NCBI GenBank assembly: GCA_018819005.1
Contig: JAHJQU010000414.1
Coordinates: 1 to 5,597 of the forward strand
Reading direction: 5' to 3'
Source of the DNA: Pseudomonadota bacterium
Lineage (GTDB): Bacteria; Desulfobacterota; Desulfobacteria; Desulfobacterales; RPRI01
Length of the DNA: 5,597 nucleotides
In this document: piece after piece, positions 1-4,758 of the stretch
How positions within the stretch are numbered: position 1 is the first letter of the stretch
Layout: each line of letters starts with the position of its first letter
The notes under the pieces: model-generated
Database searches by the model: none
What the model saw: the letters and a program-made list of their open reading frames with translations, nothing else
Told to the model about the DNA's origin: nothing
Made by a program: the position numbers and the translations under genes

Positions 1-154
1 GAAGGAATTGACTACATGGTAACCGGGTCATTGCCAAACGCTGCTGCTCATCCAGGGACAAAACTTTTTCTTTTTCGATGAGTGCTAATTCAGCCTGAAA
101 ATTACGGATTTGATCAACTCTCTAATGTGCAAGCGATTTTGTTTTCATCTGCAT
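1..154 (-). pseudogene. Interrupted third frame downstream of mazF, cut by window edge
   Basis: An ATG at 154-152 on the minus strand is preceded by AAAGGA at 166-161 with a six-base spacer. It begins MQMKTKSLAH and then meets TAG at 124-122. The same frame then stays open for 40 codons to the window edge. It reads RVDQIRNFQAELALIEKEK and continues with VLSLDEQQRLAMTRL, which looks like a charged amphipathic helix rather than random sequence. The frame lies 28 bases after the toxin stop, so it would be cotranscribed with mazEF. The helix faintly recalls the N-terminal region of DUF2157-type proteins, but this is memory-based and weak. It may be a gene broken by an amber mutation, a ten-codon leader peptide followed by a chance frame, or a read-through gene. 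The ribosome binding site lies partly in a small hairpin (ATCC-TAAA-GGAT). No function can be assigned. Confidence 0.3.
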
Positions 155-182
155 ATCGGATCCTTTAGGATATTATTGCTAT

Positions 183-539
183 TTATGTCAGAGCCAGGCT
201 GTTCTTAAGCGCCATATCCACCTTTTCCATGATGTCATCGGAAAGAACGGCTATTTTAGATCCTGTCAATCGTCTATTGTCAATGGTACGGATCTGCGAC
301 AGGTTGACAATCGAATTTTTTTTCAGACCGGCTTCACTACCGACAGACACACAAATCGGATAAGTTGCTTTTTTTTCGGAATATTCTGTGATGACAGCGA
401 CAATAGTCGAAGGTGAGTACAGATTTCCAATATCATTTTGAATGATCAACACCGGTCGGGTTTTTCCGGTTTCGCTCCCCACCACCGGATCAAGGGCCGC
501 ATAATAGATCTCTCCTCTCTTAATATTGGAAGTTGTCAT
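183..539 (-). CDS. mazF: MazF/PemK-family endoribonuclease toxin
   Basis: This is the toxin of a type II toxin-antitoxin pair, a sequence-specific RNase that cleaves mRNA in the cytoplasm when not held by its antitoxin. The 118-residue length is normal for the family. The N-terminal part carries the hallmark RGEIYYAALDPVVGSE (residues 8-23) followed by KTRPVLIIQNDIGN (26-39), with the expected catalytic Arg28. Thr51 in AVITEY sits where the catalytic threonine is found in Bacillus MazF. The block NLSQIRTIDNRRL (79-91) and the helix MEKVDMALKNSLAL close the fold as in the Bacillus subtilis MazF (EndoA) branch. The start is supported by GGAGG seven bases upstream, and it overlaps the antitoxin stop by four bases (ATGA), implying translational coupling. 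The cut-site specificity cannot be read from sequence. Confidence 0.95.
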   Translation of the reverse strand: MTTSNIKRGEIYYAALDPVVGSETGKTRPVLIIQNDIGNLYSPSTIVAVITEYSEKKATYPICVSVGSEAGLKKNSIVNLSQIRTIDNRRLTGSKIAVLSDDIMEKVDMALKNSLALT

Positions 540-808
540 TGGGCAGCCTCCGGGAGATTCTCGGCGTCGGAGAATTTGAACTCTTCAGAAATATTGATGT
601 TTTCTTCTGCCAGGTCCAGATAGGCGGCTTTCATACGCTTTTCAAAATCCTGTCTTTCGAGTTTGAATAATTTTTCCTCGATAGACTCCCGGACAAAGGC
701 AGAAACATTTTTCCTCTGCATGGAAGAAGCCTTGAAGAGTTTCTCTTTAATTTCCGCAGTAAGTTGAATATTTATCCGTACTTTTTCCTGTTGAGTTGCA
801 GACAGCAT
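536..808 (-). CDS. mazE: MazE-type ribbon-helix-helix antitoxin
   Basis: This 90-residue protein is the partner antitoxin and probable autorepressor of the operon. Residues 8-50 look like a ribbon-helix-helix DNA-binding domain: a beta strand (KVRINIQL), then a helix (AEIKEKLFKASSMQ), a turn, and a second helix (VSAFVRESIEEKLFKL). The C-terminal part (about 59-90), with MKAAYLDLAEENINIS followed by an acidic tail, resembles the toxin-wrapping segment of the Bacillus MazE (EndoAI), in which acidic residues occupy the RNA-binding groove of MazF. The start is supported by GAGGTG five bases upstream. It is the first gene of the operon and overlaps mazF by four bases. Identity as antitoxin rests on both this similarity and its position next to an unmistakable MazF. 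Confidence 0.88.
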   Translation of the reverse strand: MLSATQQEKVRINIQLTAEIKEKLFKASSMQRKNVSAFVRESIEEKLFKLERQDFEKRMKAAYLDLAEENINISEEFKFSDAENLPEAAQ

Positions 809-847
809 TTTTACACCTCATTTATATGCGTTATTAATGTGTATTAT

Positions 848-876
848 TTTATATCATAAAGAGATGTAAATATCAA
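848..876 (-). promoter_or_regulatory. Sigma70-like promoter of the mazEF operon
   Basis: On the minus strand a TTGATA box (876-871) and a TATAAA box (853-848) are separated by exactly 17 bases, each matching five of six consensus positions. Transcription would start near 840, leaving a leader of roughly 30 bases before the antitoxin ATG at 808. Confidence 0.7.
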
Positions 877-882
877 GCGCAT

Positions 883-918
883 GTATTGAGTATGTATTGT
901 AAAGACGTATTGTAAAGA
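883..918. repeat. Three GTATTG repeats, candidate operator between divergent promoters
   Basis: GTATTGTAAAGA occurs twice in perfect form (894-905 and 907-918), 13 bases apart, and a third GTATTG lies at 883-888. The repeats sit directly upstream of the -35 box of the mazEF promoter and directly before the rightward TTGACA at 919. Ribbon-helix-helix antitoxins usually bind short repeated sites near their own promoter, so this is a plausible antitoxin operator. That role is inferred from position only; the sites lie upstream of the promoter rather than over it. Confidence 0.45.
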
Positions 919-947
919 TTGACAAGAATATTAATATGAATTAAAGA
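919..947 (+). promoter_or_regulatory. Rightward promoter candidate upstream of the Memo gene
   Basis: A perfect TTGACA at 919-924 is followed after 17 bases by TAAAGA (942-947), which matches the -10 consensus in only three positions. It would start transcripts near 954, about 150 bases before the Memo start, and would include the open frame at 955-1110 in the leader. Confidence 0.4.
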
Positions 948-954
948 TAGTTAA

Positions 955-1110
955 ACCGCATCGCTATCTATAAATATACATGATTTACGACGCAGATTCC
1001 CTGATATGCCTGAGCCGGAATTCCGGCAGACTATTGCTGCAACGGTTAGCCAAATGTTACAACAGGAACTACTAGAAAAAGTAATCCGGGGCAATGGGAG
1101 GATAACATGA
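955..1110 (+). pseudogene. Coding-like remnant overlapping the Memo start
   Basis: After a TAA at 952-954 this frame is open for 51 codons and ends with TGA at 1108-1110, forming an ATGA overlap with the next gene. The product contains RRRFPDMPEPEF and QTIAATVSQMLQQELLEKV, a regular helix-like composition that looks like the C-terminal end of a real protein. The only ATG (1006) has no convincing ribosome binding site and would give 34 residues. The frame is richer in GC than the AT-rich stretch immediately to its left, as if the upstream part of a former operon partner of the Memo gene had been lost. I do not recognise the family. It could also be a chance open frame or a short leader coupled to the next gene. 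Confidence 0.3.
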
Positions 1111-1958
1111 AAGCAAGAAAAGCCATGTTTGCCGGAAGCTGGTATCCGGAGAGTGCATCCGAATGTGAAAGACAGATAAAGGAATTTATAAAAGAATCGA
1201 AAACAAAAACCTTCTCCGGCATGAAGCCGGTTGGAGGCATCGTCCCCCACGCAGGATGGTACTATTCGGGGAAAATAGCATGCAATGTCATAAAAATACT
1301 CTCCGAAGCAGGCACTCCCGATGTATTGCTTGTTTTCGGAATGCATCTTCATGCAGGCTCTCAGCGGTTTCTTATGAAAGAAGGCTCCTGGGAAACCCCG
1401 TTCGGGGAGATTGAAATTGAGGAAGGGATAACCAAAAAGCTTACCGATAAATACTCATTTGAAATTGAGACAGCCCAAAGATTCACCCGCGACAACACGA
1501 TAGAGCTTCAGCTTCCCTTTATAAAATACTTCTTCAAAGATGTAAAAATTGTCCCGATGGGAGTTCCTCCCGTTGAAGAATCTTTAAACATAGGAATAGA
1601 CGCGGTAAAAATTGCAAAGGATCTCGGGCTCAAAGTCATGGTTCTGGGTTCGACGGACTTAACCCATTACGGTGTAAACTACGGATTTGTTTCTCACGGA
1701 ACCGGCGCTCAGGCCGTAAAGTGGGTTAAGGATGAAAACGACAAAAGAGTCATAGATGCGATGCTTGAAATGAATCCCGGAAAAGTCATAAAAGAGGCGA
1801 TGTCAAATGACAACGCCTGCTGCGCAGGGGCCGCGGCAACCGCGATCAGCGCGGCAAAGGAGATAGGAGCCACCCGCGCCGAACTGGTGACTTATACCAC
1901 AAGTTATGACATAAGCCCTGGCAACAGCTTTGTCGGTTATGCAGGAATTGTTTTTTAG
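1107..1958 (+). CDS. amrB: Memo/AmrB family protein (AmmeMemoRadiSam system protein B)
   Basis: This 283-residue protein belongs to the MEMO1-like family, related in fold to class III extradiol dioxygenases, and is complete for the family. The signature GGIVPHAGWYYSG (residues 43-55) carries His48. GMHLHAG (78-84) supplies His80/His82, and GSTDLTHYG (181-189) has Asp184 and His187. NACCAGAAA (236-244) has Cys238/Cys239. These match the His/Asp/His/Cys metal-site residues of human MEMO1. RDNTIELQLPFIK (128-140) is another family block. The start is fixed by GGAGG five bases upstream. In many prokaryotes this gene sits with an AMMECR1-domain gene and a radical SAM gene, and the set is thought to act in radical-dependent chemistry whose substrate I cannot name. 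Neither partner is visible here. The gene ends in TAG, whose G is the first base of the adjacent repeat element. Confidence 0.93.
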   Translation: MKARKAMFAGSWYPESASECERQIKEFIKESKTKTFSGMKPVGGIVPHAGWYYSGKIACNVIKILSEAGTPDVLLVFGMHLHAGSQRFLMKEGSWETPFGEIEIEEGITKKLTDKYSFEIETAQRFTRDNTIELQLPFIKYFFKDVKIVPMGVPPVEESLNIGIDAVKIAKDLGLKVMVLGSTDLTHYGVNYGFVSHGTGAQAVKWVKDENDKRVIDAMLEMNPGKVIKEAMSNDNACCAGAAATAISAAKEIGATRAELVTYTTSYDISPGNSFVGYAGIVF

Positions 1959-2135
1959 ACAGGATTAACAGGATGGACAGGATTTTGTCTGCCCGGCTGA
2001 AGCCGTGAAAAGCCGTTAGGCGTGAGAGCGAAAAAGACTTGAGGGCGTGAGGCGTATAGAAGACTCCGGAAAGTGGATGCGTGTTTCGGGCCGCTCTTCC
2101 TGAGCGGCCTGACAAATCATCCTGTTAATCCTGTC
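1958..2135. repeat. Inverted-terminus intergenic element between convergent genes
   Basis: The left end (1958-1989) begins GACAGGATTAACAGGATG, and the right end (2111-2135) carries the same 18 bases in inverted orientation. The left arm is made of three 9-bp units, ACAGGATNN (1959-1985), and then ATTTTGTC at its inner end. The right arm has two units and ATTTGTC. The interior holds a strong hairpin (2086-2112), a small CGGC-TGAA-GCCG hairpin (1994-2005) and two copies of GGCGTGAG (2019-2026, 2044-2051). The element shares one base with the Memo stop codon and two with the glnS stop codon. No open frame that looks coding is present, so it is a non-autonomous repeat. Similar CAGGATTAACAGGAT words are, from memory, dispersed in intergenic regions of many environmental bacteria. 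Confidence 0.75.
2086..2112. terminator. Strong hairpin, possible bidirectional terminator
   Basis: GGCCGCTC (2089-2096) pairs perfectly with GAGCGGCC (2102-2109) around a five-base loop. The stem extends outward by one G-T and two Watson-Crick pairs, to 11 pairs. It lies between convergent genes, where a two-way terminator is expected. Neither strand shows a T-run right after the stem, so it is not a canonical intrinsic terminator. Confidence 0.35.
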
Positions 2136-3876
2136 ACATATTCTTTTCTATCTTAGCCCATGAATCTCGAAGAGTAACTGCTCGGTTAAATACGATGGAA
2201 TCTGCTGAAGATTCCTTATCAACACAGAAATAGCCGGTTCTCTCAAACTGGAAAATGCTTCCCGGCAAAGCGCCGGCCACACTTGGCTCTATCCTGCACG
2301 AGCGCAAGGTTTCAAGAGATGCCGGGTTAATAAATTCCTTAAAATCACGCCCGTCCTTATCATCGGCAGGATTGGCTTTCGTAAAAAGCCGGTCATACAA
2401 TCTCACTTCCGCTTCAACACAGTGAGCGGCGGAAACCCAGTGCAGGGTTCCCTTGACCATCCTTCCATCCGTTGAAAAACCGCCCCTTGTATTCGGATCG
2501 TATGTACAGTGCAGTTCCGTGACTTCCCCTGTTTTTTCATCCTTAACAACATCAACACAGGTAATATAATATGCGCTCTTTAAGCGCACTTCACGTCCCG
2601 GAGAAAGCCTGAAGTATTTTTTCGGCGGGTCTTCACGGAAATCTTCCTGTTCAATATAAATGACACGTGAAAAAGGAACTTTCCTTGTACCTGTTGAAGG
2701 ATCTTCGGGATTATTGACTGCATCGAATTCTTCGACCATTTCTTCGGGATAATTATCGATTACGACCCTTAATGGATGCAGAACGCCCATAACCCGCTGA
2801 GCCCTTCTGTTCAGATCTTCACGGATGCAATACTCCAGCAACGCCATGTCAACAATGCTGTTACTCTTTGCGACTCCTATCCGTTCACAGAATGTTCTGA
2901 TTGCTTCCGGCGTATAGCCCCGCCTTCTCAAACCGGAGATGGTTGGTATCCTCGGATCATCCCATCCGGAAACAAGCCCGTTTTCCACAAGCTCAAGAAG
3001 CTTCCTCTTGCTCATGACGGTATAAGTCAGATTAAGCCTTGCAAATTCTATCTGCTGCGGATGGAATATCCCCAGCTCATTGAGCAGCCAGTCATAGAGG
3101 GGTCGGTGGTCTTCAAACTCCAGTGTGCATATCGAATGCGTAACCCCCTCGATGGAATCGGAAAGACCGTGAGCAAAATCGTACATTGGATATATGCACC
3201 AGTTTCCTCCGGTTCGGTGATGGTCCGCATGCAGTATGCGGTATATGACGGGATCACGCATATTCAGATTGGGAGAGGACATGTCGATTTTTGCGCGAAG
3301 CACGTGCGTTCCGTCTTTGAATTCCCCTTTGCGCATCCTGTCAAAAAGATCAAGGTTCTCTTCTATACCGCGGCTCCTGTAAGGGCTCTCTTTGCCGGGT
3401 CCGGTCAGTGTTCCCCTGAAGTTCCTTATTTCTTCTGCGCTCAGGCTGCAGACATAGGCTTTGCCTTTTTTTATAAGCTGTACGGCATAATCATAAAGTC
3501 TGTCGAAGTAGTCGGATGCATAATAGAGCCTTTCACCCCAGTCAAAGCCCAGCCATTTCACATCTTCCTTTATCGATTCGACATATTCGACCTCTTCCTT
3601 TGTCGGGTTTGTATCATCGAATCTCAGATTGCAAAGGCCGTTGTAATCAGCGGCAAGACCGAAGTTGAGGCATATAGATTTTGCATGTCCTATATGCAGA
3701 TATCCGTTCGGCTCCGGAGGAAATCTTGTCATTACCCGTCCGTCATTCTTGCCGGCTGCAAGATCTTCAGCTATAATATTGCGGATAAAATTTGAAACAG
3801 GCTGGGTTTCTGCGCCAGCCGTATCAGGCTTTTTGTTCTTACCTTTTTTCTCGTCACCTTCTTCTGTATTCTTCAC
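2134..3876 (-). CDS. glnS: Glutaminyl-tRNA synthetase
   Basis: GlnRS is a cytoplasmic class I enzyme that charges tRNA-Gln with glutamine directly, using ATP. The 580-residue product aligns by eye along its whole length with Escherichia coli GlnRS (about 554). It has PPEPNGYLHIGHAK with the HIGH motif at 61-64, LRFDDTNP (84-91), CIYPMYDFAH (227-236) and VMSKRK, the KMSKS-type loop, at 287-292. The C-terminal beta-barrel anticodon-binding region starts near 360 and ends in FNRAVTLRDSWAK. The catalytic motifs are intact. The start codon is GTG at 3876, with AAGGGA eight bases upstream. Relative to E. coli there is a Lys/Glu-rich extension of about 20 residues before the conserved NFIRNIIAEDLAAGK, likely disordered. 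The gene converges with the Memo gene and appears to be transcribed alone. Confidence 0.97.
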   Translation of the reverse strand: MKNTEEGDEKKGKNKKPDTAGAETQPVSNFIRNIIAEDLAAGKNDGRVMTRFPPEPNGYLHIGHAKSICLNFGLAADYNGLCNLRFDDTNPTKEEVEYVESIKEDVKWLGFDWGERLYYASDYFDRLYDYAVQLIKKGKAYVCSLSAEEIRNFRGTLTGPGKESPYRSRGIEENLDLFDRMRKGEFKDGTHVLRAKIDMSSPNLNMRDPVIYRILHADHHRTGGNWCIYPMYDFAHGLSDSIEGVTHSICTLEFEDHRPLYDWLLNELGIFHPQQIEFARLNLTYTVMSKRKLLELVENGLVSGWDDPRIPTISGLRRRGYTPEAIRTFCERIGVAKSNSIVDMALLEYCIREDLNRRAQRVMGVLHPLRVVIDNYPEEMVEEFDAVNNPEDPSTGTRKVPFSRVIYIEQEDFREDPPKKYFRLSPGREVRLKSAYYITCVDVVKDEKTGEVTELHCTYDPNTRGGFSTDGRMVKGTLHWVSAAHCVEAEVRLYDRLFTKANPADDKDGRDFKEFINPASLETLRSCRIEPSVAGALPGSIFQFERTGYFCVDKESSADSIVFNRAVTLRDSWAKIEKNM

Positions 3877-3922
3877 ATTTGTTTTCCCTTGATATTAAGA
3901 TAGACGAACTCGTTAGTCGTTC

Positions 3923-4005
3923 TCACACAAAGATCACGGAGGACACAAAGAAAAACCCGAATGTTTTCAATAGACCTTTCTTCGTGCCTTTGCGCCTTCG
4001 TGTGA
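3923..4005. repeat. Imperfect palindromic intergenic element (CACACRAAG type)
   Basis: The left arm (3923-3953) contains TCACACAAAGATCACGGAGG followed by ACACAAAGAAA. The right arm (3976-4005), read on the opposite strand, contains TCACACGAAGGCGCAAAGG followed by CACGAAGAAAG. The arms pair with several mismatches and a one-base gap around an interior of about 22 bases. The arms are made of short related words (CACAAAG, CACGGAGG, CACGAAG), typical of dispersed intergenic repeats. It lies between the glnS start and the end of the iron-sulfur protein gene, so it would sit in any leader transcript reaching glnS from the right. No coding content is seen. Confidence 0.6.
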
Positions 4006-4027
4006 AAAATTGGCTTTTTACGAAGCC
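4005..4027 (-). terminator. Intrinsic terminator candidate for the DUF2148-like gene
   Basis: Just after the stop codon, reading leftward, GGCTT (4027-4023) pairs with AAGCC (4016-4012) around a six-base loop and is followed by AATTTTT. The stem is short (five pairs), but its position and T-run fit a Rho-independent terminator. The T-run merges into the edge of the adjacent repeat. Confidence 0.5.
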
Positions 4028-4028
4028 G

Positions 4029-4547
4029 TCATCTGTCAAAATATATACTCTTGCCGGTAACGGAAAGAGGAATTCCCATCACGAATTCCCAGTCAACCAG
4101 CTTCATATCACGAACAACAGCGCCAACCCGGTACATGATCCGGTTGTCAACGTTAAGCATGCTAGCGGTCTTTACGGCAGAACCGAGAGCAATTCCCATG
4201 TCAAGCAACCTGAACGAACAAATTGGTCCGATGAATTCAACAGCCTTTTTTTTCTGTTTTGCAAGAGTTTTACAGTCGGGATATCCGCATGCGCCGCAGT
4301 TTAAACCCAATGGCTTTGCATCTTTAAGTCCTATAAGAAGCACAGCCTCAGACATTAAAATATTTTTCCCATCACGGTCGAAGTCTTTTTTGTTTTTCTT
4401 TACCCCGAAAGCCACCATTTTATCGGCAATTTTTTTTAAGATTTTGCCTTTGAGCACGAGTGTCTGAACATAATTCTCCCCCTTGCTCTTTGGAGCCGTT
4501 GTGGCAGAAATTGCCATTAGTTGCGCTACCATATCTATACCTTCCAT
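4029..4547 (-). CDS. DUF2148-like iron-sulfur (ferredoxin-domain) protein
   Basis: This is a probable cytoplasmic iron-sulfur protein of unknown function, 172 residues long from the chosen start. The central segment LNCGACGYPDC gives Cys84, Cys87 and Cys92, and Cys110 follows in GPICSF. This C-x2-C-x4-C-x17-C pattern closely resembles the four-cysteine [4Fe-4S] domain found in ferredoxin-like subunits. The C-terminal part (MGIALGSAVKTASMLNVD, then RIMYRVGAVVRDM) has the character of the DUF2148 family from anaerobic bacteria and archaea. The start at 4547 (MEGIDMVAQLM) is chosen because AGGAGG lies five bases upstream; an ATG at 4580 would bury that site inside codons. The gene is divergent from an aldehyde ferredoxin oxidoreductase gene, so an electron-transfer link is possible but not shown. 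No membrane segment or signal peptide is evident. Confidence 0.8.
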   Translation of the reverse strand: MEGIDMVAQLMAISATTAPKSKGENYVQTLVLKGKILKKIADKMVAFGVKKNKKDFDRDGKNILMSEAVLLIGLKDAKPLGLNCGACGYPDCKTLAKQKKKAVEFIGPICSFRLLDMGIALGSAVKTASMLNVDNRIMYRVGAVVRDMKLVDWEFVMGIPLSVTGKSIYFDR

Positions 4548-4552
4548 ACACA

Positions 4553-4558
4553 CCTCCT
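4553..4558 (-). promoter_or_regulatory. Ribosome binding site deciding the DUF2148-like start
   Basis: AGGAGG on the minus strand (4558-4553) stands five bases before ATG at 4547. It is the best Shine-Dalgarno match in this part of the window, and it selects the shorter reading over the ATG at 4580. Confidence 0.8.
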
Positions 4559-4635
4559 GTTTATGAATCGTTACGGACATATCATATATAATACCGTCTA
4601 CAACACATTAACCGTGATTTCAAGACGTTCCTGCT

Positions 4636-4676
4636 TTGAATTAATTGCTTTACACAAATTCAAGCTTATGTAATAA
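4636..4676 (+). promoter_or_regulatory. Weak promoter candidate and inverted repeat upstream of aor
   Basis: The gap of about 210 bases between the divergent genes is AT-rich and must hold both promoters. Rightward, TTTACA (4649-4654) is followed after 16 bases by TAATAA (4671-4676), a modest match. An inverted repeat TTGAATT/AATTCAA (4636-4642 and 4657-4663, 14-base gap) brackets the -35 box and could be a regulator site. Leftward, only an AT-rich stretch (TATTATATAT, about 4583-4592) stands out, with no clear -35. All of this is tentative. Confidence 0.25.
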
Positions 4677-4758
4677 CTTTCGAATAGAATGTATCAGGTT
4701 TTTTCAGACAAAGAGGCTGTTACCAGAGGACAATACAACAACCGGAGATATGAATATA

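Noticed and set aside
122..124. TAG as a pyrrolysine codon
   Set aside because: There is no evidence for pyl genes in the window and no recognised Pyl-containing family in the frame; a nonsense mutation or chance is simpler.
883..918. Possible CRISPR-like array
   Set aside because: The repeats are only 6-12 bases with spacers of one to five bases, far too small for CRISPR; an operator is more likely.
951..1352. Minus-strand open frame antisense to the start of the Memo gene
   Set aside because: It overlaps the conserved Memo motifs on the other strand and its sequence shows no family features.
1958..2135. Insertion sequence with a transposase
   Set aside because: The element is only 178 bp with no transposase frame, and no clear target-site duplication is visible outside the arms.
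2776..3795. Long plus-strand open frame of 339 codons antisense to glnS
   Set aside because: It lies wholly inside a clearly conserved glnS, has cysteine- and phenylalanine-rich composition typical of an antisense shadow, and has no recognisable domain.
4051..4467. Plus-strand open frame antisense to the iron-sulfur protein gene
   Set aside because: The opposite strand carries a coherent cysteine motif with an excellent ribosome binding site; this frame is its shadow.
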